DNA of 64,000 nt from Salinibacterium sp. SWN167. Lineage in GTDB: Bacteria; Actinomycetota; Actinomycetes; Actinomycetales; Microbacteriaceae. A program made the position numbers and the translations under genes. Of the stretch, positions 8,715-15,478 are shown piece by piece. Each line of letters begins with the position of its first letter. Position 1 is the first letter of the stretch. The stretch spans positions 744,001 to 808,000 of the forward strand of contig NZ_JADYWU010000001.1 of the NCBI RefSeq assembly GCF_015864665.1, read 5' to 3'. Below the pieces are notes generated by a model that saw nothing but the letters and a program-made list of their open reading frames with translations, was not told the DNA's origin and did not search any database.

Positions 8715-9182
8715 CTACCCGCGAGGCCGCGACACAACCCGGTGCACCCAGTCGATGCGGTTGGCCGTGCTGAAGCGACGGGAGCACAGTCCGCACGCCA
8801 GCGGCCGGGTCGGTTTGCGGTAGCGAAAGTGTTGGTGGCCTGCCGGGCAAGTACCAACCCAGGGCGCGAATTCATCGGCGATGGCTCCGCCGTGCAGGCG
8901 TTTTCCCTCATAGCCGAGCTCCTTCGCAATGACCTTCCACTGGGCCCCATGGCCGGCACCGGGGCCAGCCATCGCGTGCGCAATCTCATGCAGCAAGATT
9001 TGGTGGATCTCGTCATCCTCATACCGCGCAGCCAAATACCGCGACACCGAGATGCGCTTATACGTGAAGTTGCAGAGCCCGGCGCGTGTTTTGGCGTTGT
9101 CAAAGGTGAACTGCCAGCTGTCATCCAAGTGCAATCGGATGAGCGCATCAGCCCACACGCGCACTCGGGAAAGTTCAGCCAC
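8715..9182 (-). CDS. SprT-like zinc metalloprotease-fold protein
   Basis: 155 residues from GTG 9182. The zinc-protease motif HEIAH is present within QILLHEIAHAMAGPGAGHGAQWKVIAKELGYEG, followed by a zinc-ribbon-like segment with cysteines (GTCPAGHQHFRYRKPTRPLACGLCSRRF). This matches the SprT/Spartan-like fold; bacterial members have poorly defined roles. It begins 25 bp after the signal peptidase stop on the same strand, so it may be the last gene of the SipW operon, but no known functional link exists. Confidence 0.85.
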   Translation of the reverse strand: MAELSRVRVWADALIRLHLDDSWQFTFDNAKTRAGLCNFTYKRISVSRYLAARYEDDEIHQILLHEIAHAMAGPGAGHGAQWKVIAKELGYEGKRLHGGAIADEFAPWVGTCPAGHQHFRYRKPTRPLACGLCSRRFSTANRIDWVHRVVSRPRG

Positions 9183-9206
9183 CTGTTGAGGCTAATCGAA
9201 AAAGTT

Positions 9207-9896
9207 CTAGCCCAACCGCACGCGGTTATCGACCGGCTCGACCGCATCCGCGTCAGTTGCTGCTTCGATGGATGCCGCCCGATCGGCTTCGCGCTGAGCT
9301 CGCGCCCGGCGTCGCTTGCGCTTGCGGGCGCTCGAGATGACACCGCTGGCGATCATGAAGCCGGCATACACGAACAGCGCGATGGCGATGACGGGAACAA
9401 GCCACGTCGTGGCGCTGCCGTTCACGAAATTGCTGACGTAGCCAATCCACGGAACGCTGTACCAGAGCTTGCCCTGCACCTGAACAGGCAGCACTTGCAG
9501 TTCGTCGGCGACGTCATTGTTGTCGCCCTTGAGCGTAAAGGTGCGGGTGCCGTCGCTCGAGTTGGTGATTCCGGTGACGCGGTGAGTAATGACACCGGCC
9601 TTGCCTGACTCGATTTGGTAGGTGATGACATCCCCAACGATGATCTCGTTGGTGTCGATGGGCTTGACGACGATGAGCGTTCCCGGGGGAAGGCTCGGTT
9701 CCATCGAGCTTGTCAGCACGGTGAGGGGCTGCGCGCCCGCGAGGTTGGGGATGATGATGACGAGGGCGCCGACGAGTAACACCAAGGCGAATAGTCCTCC
9801 GCTAATACCCATGCCGAGGTAGTAGAGAACTCCGTGCGATCTTTCATCGTCTGTGACGTTGTTGCGAGCGTCTGCGCGCGTCGAAATCTTAGACAT
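9207..9896 (-). CDS. sipW: SipW-type signal peptidase I
   Basis: 229 residues. N-terminal transmembrane segment at about 26-50 (LGMGISGGLFALVLLVGALV), catalytic Ser64 in LTSSMEPSLPPG, and a His (H105, VITHRVTG) where Gram-negative-type enzymes have Lys. This marks it as the ER/SipW-type Ser-His class. KGDNNDVAD supplies the conserved downstream aspartates, and a second transmembrane segment (about 166-186) precedes a basic tail. Its ATG overlaps the stop of the upstream gene by 8 bp. Expected role: cleavage of the non-standard signal peptides of the three exported proteins in the same operon. Confidence 0.92.
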   Translation of the reverse strand: MSKISTRADARNNVTDDERSHGVLYYLGMGISGGLFALVLLVGALVIIIPNLAGAQPLTVLTSSMEPSLPPGTLIVVKPIDTNEIIVGDVITYQIESGKAGVITHRVTGITNSSDGTRTFTLKGDNNDVADELQVLPVQVQGKLWYSVPWIGYVSNFVNGSATTWLVPVIAIALFVYAGFMIASGVISSARKRKRRRARAQREADRAASIEAATDADAVEPVDNRVRLG

Positions 9897-10743
9897 CGTC
9901 AGTCTCCTTTCGCGAGCGACGACCGACGAGCCACGAAATGCCGGCGCCGATCAGCGCGGCCAAGAACAGGATCAGTACAAGGTACTCCTGGTAGAGCCGC
10001 CACGAGTTGGGGTCAAGGTTGAATGAGGTGGGAAAAGTGGGGGTGAGGCCTGACGCCGTGTCGTCCGCAGTGTCGGCTATCGCAGGGCTGGGGCTCGGAG
10101 TGGGGATAGGCAGCGTTGATGAGCTTCCGGCTCCCGTAGCTGTTGTACCGGTTCCGTTCGTTGGCCCGGGAACGGCGGGAACCACCGGAACCGTCGAGCC
10201 TGAGTTTTCGCACTGCGTTGCAGGCAAAGTTCCCGGCGTCGTATCCGAGAGGGTGAACCGCAGCGATACGGATGCCGTCGCTCCTTGACCCTGCGAGCCA
10301 GTCAAGTTGCCGAGGGCGAGAGTTGCGGTCACGGGCACGGTCTGTCCGGCGGCAATGGTCACGCCCTCGTTGGTCACGAGGCAGGGCGAGGCTCCGCTGA
10401 TGGCGTGGGCTGAGCCCGCATTGCTGGGAGTACTTGTTGTCACGCTGAGCGCGTTCGCGAAGGTGGCATCCGAGTAGGACACATCTTGCATCGTGACGCG
10501 GAGGAAGCCCGCGGCGGTGCCGGTGTTGCGCACGTACACGATGTCACTTTGGCTGTCACCGGGGCTCAAGAGTGCGATGCTGTCGAAGATCACACCAGGG
10601 TAGGTGCGGGCGAAGCTCACGCCGTCATCGCTCAGCTCAACGACGCCAACACCGGTCGCGGCGCTCGCGGGAGTTGCCCCGAGAACGACGCTCAGCGCCA
10701 CTATTACTGCGAGGCCGGATGCCCGGCGAAGTCCTAGCCGCAT
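9889..10743 (-). CDS. Membrane-anchored exported protein of SipW locus
   Basis: 284 residues of unknown function. Begins with an ordinary Sec signal peptide (MRLGLRRASGLAVIVALSVV, then LGATPASAA). A beta-rich ectodomain follows with DUF11-like phrasing (LLSPGDSQSDIVYVRNTGTAAGFLRVT) and two cysteines, then a Pro/Thr/Ser/Gly-rich stalk (about 170-235), a C-terminal transmembrane segment (LVLILFLAALIGAGISWLVG) and a basic RRSRKE tail. No LPxTG motif, so it is membrane-held rather than sortase-attached. Overlaps its upstream neighbour by 10 bp and sipW by 8 bp, implying tight coupling. A plausible anchor or accessory protein for the surface fibre; inference only. Confidence 0.75.
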   Translation of the reverse strand: MRLGLRRASGLAVIVALSVVLGATPASAATGVGVVELSDDGVSFARTYPGVIFDSIALLSPGDSQSDIVYVRNTGTAAGFLRVTMQDVSYSDATFANALSVTTSTPSNAGSAHAISGASPCLVTNEGVTIAAGQTVPVTATLALGNLTGSQGQGATASVSLRFTLSDTTPGTLPATQCENSGSTVPVVPAVPGPTNGTGTTATGAGSSSTLPIPTPSPSPAIADTADDTASGLTPTFPTSFNLDPNSWRLYQEYLVLILFLAALIGAGISWLVGRRSRKETDDV

Positions 10744-11735
10744 GCGATACCACTATTGCCATTGCGTGGTTGCAGCGAGATCGCAGTTGAGCTGGCAGAG
10801 GTGGATCCATTGGAAGCGACCGCTCGCACGGTCAGGTTTCCAGAATTCCCGCCGCTTGCGCCATTCCCGGTGTCAGTCACGATTGCGTTGCCGCTATTGT
10901 TTCCTCTGTTGGAGATGAGCGTGCTTGTGTTCGTCGTGTTGCCAATCAAGACATTGTCGAGATAGACGTTGTAGCCGCCGTTGGGTGCTGTGAAGCCGCT
11001 CGGAGTAGTCCACGAGAGGGTGATGTACTCCTTGTCGTTCTCCACGTTTTCGCACGAAATGGCGGTCGGTGCGTTCGGGACAGTGGACTCGAACACGCTC
11101 TGCGTGATCGTGCGTTTCGCTTCGGTCTGGCTGTCAGTTGCAATCCACGAAGTTCCAGCGTTCGTGCGAACAGTGAGCGTCGCTGTGAGCGACTTTCCGG
11201 CGTCAGCAGTCATGTTGCCGGTAAAGGTTGTTGAAGCACAAAGAATGGCGGAACTAGAGGGATTGATCGAAACAGGGAGCCCGCTGAGCGACACCGTCCC
11301 GGAGCTGAGCGTGGTGGACACGATTGGGGTGCTGGTGGCGCAAGCGGTGCTGCTGCCGACCCAGAGCTTCAGGCTTACGAGTGATCCGGTGAGCGTGCTT
11401 GTGCTGCTGCGAGCGATGACGAGGTCTTTCAACGATGTCGCCACCGAACCCGTGTTCTGAACAACGATCGATTTCGTGACCGTTTGATTGCTCGCGGTGT
11501 AGGTGGATGGCCCGAGGGAAGAAAACGTGGACGCTCCAGCGCTGGTTCCGGTGGTAACTGCTACGGATCCGGTAGTCGCGGTCGCGGTTGTGGAGGACGA
11601 TGCAGTCCAAGCGGCAAAGCTGATGCCAGAGACCAGAGTAAGAAAGACGGCAACACCCGCGATGATCGACATCCGGGTGGAGCGTTTCATGCCTCGGTAT
11701 CCCACCGTGGCGGCGCTTTCTCCTGATCGGATCAC
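10734..11735 (-). CDS. SipW-dependent exported surface protein with Fn3-like domain
   Basis: 333 residues from GTG 11735, which overlaps the preceding stop as GTGA; ATG 11690 (MKRSTRMS) is an alternative but its GAGG lies only one base away. The signal region MSIIAGVAVFLTLVSGISFAAWTASSST has the SipW-type ending (aromatic residues after the hydrophobic core). A Thr/Ser-rich domain with QNTGSVATSLKDL resembles TasA/camelysin-like folds, followed by a fibronectin-III-like segment (VPNAPTAISCENVENDKEYITLSWTTPSG, GGYNVYLDNVLIG). Probably a large secreted fibre or adhesin component processed by the operon's SipW. Confidence 0.75.
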   Translation of the reverse strand: MIRSGESAATVGYRGMKRSTRMSIIAGVAVFLTLVSGISFAAWTASSSTTATATTGSVAVTTGTSAGASTFSSLGPSTYTASNQTVTKSIVVQNTGSVATSLKDLVIARSSTSTLTGSLVSLKLWVGSSTACATSTPIVSTTLSSGTVSLSGLPVSINPSSSAILCASTTFTGNMTADAGKSLTATLTVRTNAGTSWIATDSQTEAKRTITQSVFESTVPNAPTAISCENVENDKEYITLSWTTPSGFTAPNGGYNVYLDNVLIGNTTNTSTLISNRGNNSGNAIVTDTGNGASGGNSGNLTVRAVASNGSTSASSTAISLQPRNGNSGIACG

Positions 11736-12313
11736 GGCTGCACCCCCGAAATCGTTGCGGTGATGGCAACGTTAGTCGACTGGGCACTCGCAGGAGCGTT
11801 GTCGGGAAGGGCAACAACGAGACAGGCGCTCGCGGAGGCGCCAGCGGCGAGCGTGCTGCTCAGCGTTCCCGTAGGCGTTCCGGAGGTGGGGCATGCGCCG
11901 TTGGCGACGGAGATCGTGAAGGGGTTCGTCGTTGAGGAACCCGTTGCGGCAGCAGCGATCGCTGCTGAAAGCACGAGGGGCACGTCACCCGTGTTGGTGA
12001 TGGTGAAGGTGCCGGTGACTGAGTTGCCCGGTGCGAGTGTTGACCAGTTCAACGACTGCGTGCCGACCGTGAGCGCGGCTGTTCCGGCGCTCAGAGTCGG
12101 CTCGGGCGTCGCGGTGAGTGAAGAGTTGAGGTAGGCGTAGGTACCGCCGGTGCCGACCAGGCCAAGTGACACGGCGATGGTGAGCACGGCGAGTGCTTTC
12201 ACGACGCCAAGAGTTCCTCCGCCGAAGATGGCGAGGGGCGATGCTGCACGGCGCTGGTGGCGACCGTTAACCACGTCAAGGCGGTGCGAGCCGCGAACTG
12301 TTGAAGAGTCCAT
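11732..12313 (-). CDS. TasA/camelysin-like SipW-dependent exported protein
   Basis: 193 residues from ATG 12313 (AAAGGCGG upstream). Unusually long basic N-region (about 45 residues), then hydrophobic core VVKALAVLTIAVSLGLVGTG and the SipW-type motif GGTYAYLNSS. The mature part has LNWSTLAPGNSVTGTFTITNTGDVPL, characteristic of TasA/camelysin-type beta-sandwich proteins, and one cysteine pair (GACPTS, ASACLVV). TasA family members form extracellular fibres or carry protease-like activity; no metalloprotease HEXXH motif is seen here. The following gene starts inside its stop codon. Confidence 0.78.
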   Translation of the reverse strand: MDSSTVRGSHRLDVVNGRHQRRAASPLAIFGGGTLGVVKALAVLTIAVSLGLVGTGGTYAYLNSSLTATPEPTLSAGTAALTVGTQSLNWSTLAPGNSVTGTFTITNTGDVPLVLSAAIAAAATGSSTTNPFTISVANGACPTSGTPTGTLSSTLAAGASASACLVVALPDNAPASAQSTNVAITATISGVQP

Positions 12314-12407
12314 GGTGCACCGCCTTTCGATGAGAGAAACTGCTGTGAAATGTGAAGAGGATTGTCGGGTGTGCGTCCCCCCAGGCCGCACACCCAACCG
12401 GGTAAAA

Positions 12408-12959
12408 CTAGTTTTGCGTGAGTGTGATGGTGAAGCCGCTCAGCGATGCCGCGCCGAGCTTGGAGCTGTTCTCGGCTCCGGCGGTGGCGCTCTTCGGGTA
12501 CGTGATGGTGACAGAGACAACGACGGGCTGTGTGCCAGCGGCTGCAACGACGCTCGACGTGGCTGCTCCGTTGACGGTGAAGGTAGCCGACTCGGTGAGT
12601 GCTGCGGCGAGCGCGGTGTCTGCAGCGGATGAGCTTGCTGCGGTGATCGCGGTGGCGCCGAGTGCAGCGGTAGCGGCGAGGTTGTCGCCGGTTGCGGTCA
12701 CGTTGAAGGTCTTGGTGTAGGTGACGGTGTCACCCGGAACGATCTTGAAGCTGGCGGGCGACGCGACGGTCGCTGCGGTGCCGAGCTTCCAGCCGTCGGT
12801 CGAGCCGCTACCGGCTGCGATGTCGAGCGTGCCAGCAGCGATGCTGCCGGGCGAAGCGACGGTTACTGAGGAGTTCCACGTAGCGAGGGTTCCTGCTCCA
12901 CCGAGGAGAAGGGCGATTCCTGCTGCACCTGCGATGGAGCCTTTGACGAGCTTGTTCAT
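12408..12959 (-). CDS. Alternate-type signal peptide exported protein
   Basis: 183 residues, starting at ATG 12959 with GAAAGGAAA upstream; the open frame continues upstream but is not protein-like. N-terminus MNKLVKGSIAGAAGIALLLG followed by GAGTLATWNSSV is the hallmark of the 'alternate signal-mediated exported protein' family of actinobacteria, whose signal is cut by a cognate SipW. The mature part is an Ala/Thr/Ser-rich beta protein with a repeated theme (SFKIVPGDTVTYTKTFNVTATGDNL) and ends in TLTQN. First gene of the five-gene operon and therefore probably the most abundant product; likely the major surface or matrix subunit (inference). Confidence 0.85.
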   Translation of the reverse strand: MNKLVKGSIAGAAGIALLLGGAGTLATWNSSVTVASPGSIAAGTLDIAAGSGSTDGWKLGTAATVASPASFKIVPGDTVTYTKTFNVTATGDNLAATAALGATAITAASSSAADTALAAALTESATFTVNGAATSSVVAAAGTQPVVVSVTITYPKSATAGAENSSKLGAASLSGFTITLTQN

Positions 12960-13184
12960 GATTTCCTTTCGCGGCGCAGCGGAGCAGGCCGGGATGAGTG
13001 TGGTTCGGGTTGGTCGGGATTCAAGAAGCTGTCTGCTGGTTTCGGGTTCCTGCATCTCAGGTGAGAAGAAACGAGGTTCGGGCCTCGCTCTCAACTTCCT
13101 AAAAACGAATCTACTTGTCCTCCCTAAGGAGGACAGTCCCCAGTAATGGGGGGCAGGCTATGTCCGCACCATGGGGGACTAGAC

Positions 13185-13201
13185 ACACTCGTTTGGGGGA
13201 C
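13185..13201 (-). promoter_or_regulatory. Candidate operator GTCCCCCAAACGAGTGT
   Basis: Read on the minus strand, in the direction of the SipW operon, this is GTCCCCCAAACGAGTGT. It matches 16 of 17 bases of 25973-25989 in the intergenic region beside the response regulator, and 13 of 17 of 31827-31843 upstream of the major pilin. Such a match between upstream regions suggests a shared binding site. Confidence 0.5.
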
Positions 13202-13256
13202 GAAATACCCCGTTTTTACGGGGTTGTCGCCCAAAAACCGCGAAAAGGGTACAGCG

Positions 13257-13294
13257 CTTGTACCCCGAAAGTCTCAGAAAAATCGGGGTACAAG
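13257..13294. repeat. 12-bp perfect inverted repeat
   Basis: CTTGTACCCCGA (13257-13268) and TCGGGGTACAAG (13283-13294) are exact reverse complements around a 14-base loop. It lies just after the stop of the minus-strand methyltransferase-like gene, but no T tract follows on that strand, so an operator role is as likely as a terminator. Confidence 0.7.
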
Positions 13295-13307
13295 GGGACA
13301 GATCTGT

Positions 13308-14174
13308 CTATCCTCTACCCGGTTTGACCTGAAAAATATTTTTGGATGGGGGTGGAGATTTCACCGCAGTGGCGTCTGTGACCACCGGAGAGCTGCCAAT
13401 AAAGTCCAAAAGTTCCACTCCGGCGACCACTTTTGAGGGGTGCGGGCCACCGGCAAGAAGCCGCGGCATCCAATGCAGGGGCAGTGCTGAGGGTGAGCCG
13501 ACAAGCACGATGTTGCCAAAACGACGCCCCTTGAGAATCTGAGTCTCGGCGAGCGCGGCCACATGGCCGACCGTGTGCTTGAGCGTTGCGGCCTGACTGC
13601 GTGCGAAAGCGAGCCCTGGGCCGTCAGCAACGTTGACGACGACAACGCCCTCGGGAGCGAGCAGCGTCATCGCTTCCTCGTAGAACTCAACACTCGTTAC
13701 ATGGGCCGGAGTGCGGGCGCCGCTGAAGACGTCTACGACAAGAAGATCGACGGCTCCGCGCATGCCTGCCGGAAACTTCGCCAGCACTTCCCGGGCATCG
13801 CCGTGACGAACGCGAATGGATGCCCGCTTCGACCACGGAAGTTCGGCGCGAACAAAGTCCACGAGATCTGATTCCAACTCCACGACCTGTTGGCGTGAGC
13901 CTGGACGTGTGGCCTCGACATAGCGGGGCAGGGTGAGGGCGCCGCCACCGAGGTGAATGGCCGTGATGGGGGCGCCGGGTTCTGAGAGCTGGTCGATGAC
14001 GTGGCCCATGCGCTGCACGTACTCGAAGAACAGCTGGCTGGGGTCGTCCATGTTGACGTGCGACTGCGGGGTGCCGTCCACGGTCAAAGTGAAGGCGCCA
14101 TCCTGCCAACGGTCAGGGGCAATTTCGGCAAAGTGGCCGCTCAATTTCAGGGTGGTGCTGGGATGTTCGGCCAT
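13308..14174 (-). CDS. Spermidine-synthase-like SAM-binding protein
   Basis: 288 residues from ATG 14174 (MAEHPSTTLKLSGHF); the frame is open upstream to 14291 but that part looks non-coding and would overlap the divergent agmatinase. It has a Rossmann-type methyltransferase fold of the spermidine-synthase family: AIHLGGGALTLPRYVEA (motif I), QQVVELESDLVDFVRAEL, IRVRHGDAREVL, and DLLVVDVFSGARTPAHVTS in the DAYDG position. Aminopropyl-transferase residues are not fully conserved, so polyamine synthesis is not proven; many actinobacterial relatives are uncharacterised. Divergent from agmatinase across 79 bp. Confidence 0.75.
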   Translation of the reverse strand: MAEHPSTTLKLSGHFAEIAPDRWQDGAFTLTVDGTPQSHVNMDDPSQLFFEYVQRMGHVIDQLSEPGAPITAIHLGGGALTLPRYVEATRPGSRQQVVELESDLVDFVRAELPWSKRASIRVRHGDAREVLAKFPAGMRGAVDLLVVDVFSGARTPAHVTSVEFYEEAMTLLAPEGVVVVNVADGPGLAFARSQAATLKHTVGHVAALAETQILKGRRFGNIVLVGSPSALPLHWMPRLLAGGPHPSKVVAGVELLDFIGSSPVVTDATAVKSPPPSKNIFQVKPGRG

Positions 14175-14253
14175 GGCATTGACTTTGCCACACTCCGTAC
14201 AGACATGCAGCCGCGCTCGCGGGCGCCAGAACCGCTGGGCGGTACGGTGAAGC

Positions 14254-15267
14254 ATGGCCGATGTGAACCGCGAACTCCCTCCCCACCTCAAGGCGCAATT
14301 GAACGCGCAGTCCTACGTGGGGCCGGCAACGTTCGGAATGCGACCGATGCTGAGCGAGCCAGAGCAGCTCGATTCCTGGAAACCGGATGTCGCGGTCGTA
14401 GGTGCCCCCTGGGATGACAGCACCACCAACCGCCCCGGTGCCCGCTTCGGGCCTCGTGCTTTGCGCGCCAGCGCCTACGACCCCGGCACCTATCACCTCG
14501 ATCTTGGTGTCGAGATCTTCGACCACCTCGACGTTGTCGATTACGGGGATGCCATTACGAGTCACGGAATGTGGGAGCTATCGAAGGCGGCCATCTTCGA
14601 TCGCGTCTCTCAAGTTGCCAGTCGTGGCATCATCCCGTTCATCATCGGCGGAGATCACTCCATCACGTGGCCGGCAGCCACTGCGGTTGCCGAGCACCAC
14701 GGTTTTGGCAATGTGGTCATGATTCATTTCGATGCCCACGCCGACACCGCGAACATTCTCGAGGGCAACCTCGCCAGCCACGGAACCCCGATGCGTCGTC
14801 TCATTGAATCGGGCGCGATCCCTGGCCCCAACTTCGTGCAGGTCGGCCTGCGCGGCTACTGGCCGGGAGAAGAAGATCAGAAGTGGATGCGCGACAACGG
14901 TCTCAAACACTTCATGATGCAAGAGTTTTGGGAGCGCGGCGTCAAGGAGATGATTCCCGAGATTATCGCGGCGGCGAAGGCTCGAGCATCCAAGGTCTAC
15001 ATCTCGATTGATATCGATGTGCTCGATCCCGGCTTCGCGCCGGCAACAGGAACGCCAGAGCCCGGTGGCTTCGCGCCCATTGATTTGCTGCGCATTATCC
15101 GCCAGATTGTGCTCGAAACGGATGTCGTTGGTTTCGATGTCATGGAGGTCGCGCCGGCCTACGACCACGCCGACATCACCGTAAACAACGCCCATCGGCT
15201 CATCTGGGAGGCCTTCGGAGCGATGGCGGCGAAGAAGCGTGCGGCGGGACTCACAGCAAACCCCTAG
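14254..15267 (+). CDS. speB: Agmatinase / ureohydrolase family enzyme
   Basis: 337 residues of the arginase superfamily. All dimanganese-binding motifs are present: IIGGDHSITW (~131-140), MIHFDAHADT (~158-167) and SIDIDVLDPGFAPATGTPEPGG (~250-271). The sequence between them (GNLASHGTPMRRLIESG, VGLRGYWPG) fits agmatinase-like enzymes better than arginase. Expected reaction: agmatine to putrescine plus urea; guanidinobutyrase or another ureohydrolase is possible. It is divergent from a spermidine-synthase-like gene, consistent with a polyamine theme. The start lacks a strong ribosome site (GGTGAAGC). Confidence 0.85.
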   Translation: MADVNRELPPHLKAQLNAQSYVGPATFGMRPMLSEPEQLDSWKPDVAVVGAPWDDSTTNRPGARFGPRALRASAYDPGTYHLDLGVEIFDHLDVVDYGDAITSHGMWELSKAAIFDRVSQVASRGIIPFIIGGDHSITWPAATAVAEHHGFGNVVMIHFDAHADTANILEGNLASHGTPMRRLIESGAIPGPNFVQVGLRGYWPGEEDQKWMRDNGLKHFMMQEFWERGVKEMIPEIIAAAKARASKVYISIDIDVLDPGFAPATGTPEPGGFAPIDLLRIIRQIVLETDVVGFDVMEVAPAYDHADITVNNAHRLIWEAFGAMAAKKRAAGLTANP

Positions 15268-15297
15268 TCGAATTTGCGGTTTAGGTCAAGAATTGGG

Positions 15298-15327
15298 TGG
15301 ACACGGCGCGGCATAGCGGCTTATAGT
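15298..15327 (+). promoter_or_regulatory. Candidate sigma-A promoter of rpoB-rpoC
   Basis: TGGACA (15298-15303) and TATAGT (15322-15327) are separated by 18 bp, a good primary-sigma match about 150 bp before the rpoB start. The transcribed leader contains a G+C-rich hairpin (GCCCCG 15380-15385 with CGGGGC 15396-15401) followed by GTTTC, a possible attenuator. Confidence 0.55.
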
Positions 15328-15478
15328 AGGTCCTTGCGCTCCCAGACAAATTAAGCAGTCATATTGCGGACAGCTGGGTGCCCCGAGTATAGCGGCGGGG
15401 CGTTTCTGGTGAGCATTTCATTACCGACCGTCATTTATCTTGACAGACGAACCCGACGGGGTTCACGGAGGTTGTTCC

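Larger units (their letters stand above)
12960..13307. promoter_or_regulatory. Hairpin-rich regulatory region upstream of SipW operon
   Basis: 348 bp without a gene. On the + strand TGGGGGAC occurs at 13172-13179 and 13194-13201 (22 bp apart, two helical turns) and TGGGGGGC at 13147-13154. Dyads: GTCCTCC-CTAA-GGAGGAC (13117-13134), CCCC-N8-GGGG (13138-13153), ACCCCGT-TTTT-ACGGGGT (13207-13224), a 12-bp perfect inverted repeat (13257-13268 with 13283-13294), and the palindrome GACAGATCTGTC (13297-13308). One of the G-tract sites is part of the 17-nt motif also found near the two-component genes. I cannot assign the promoter hexamers with confidence. Confidence 0.6.

Noticed and set aside
13257-13294. 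Terminator of the spermidine-synthase-like gene
   Set aside because: The hairpin is perfect but no T tract follows on the minus strand, so I list it as a repeat rather than a terminator.
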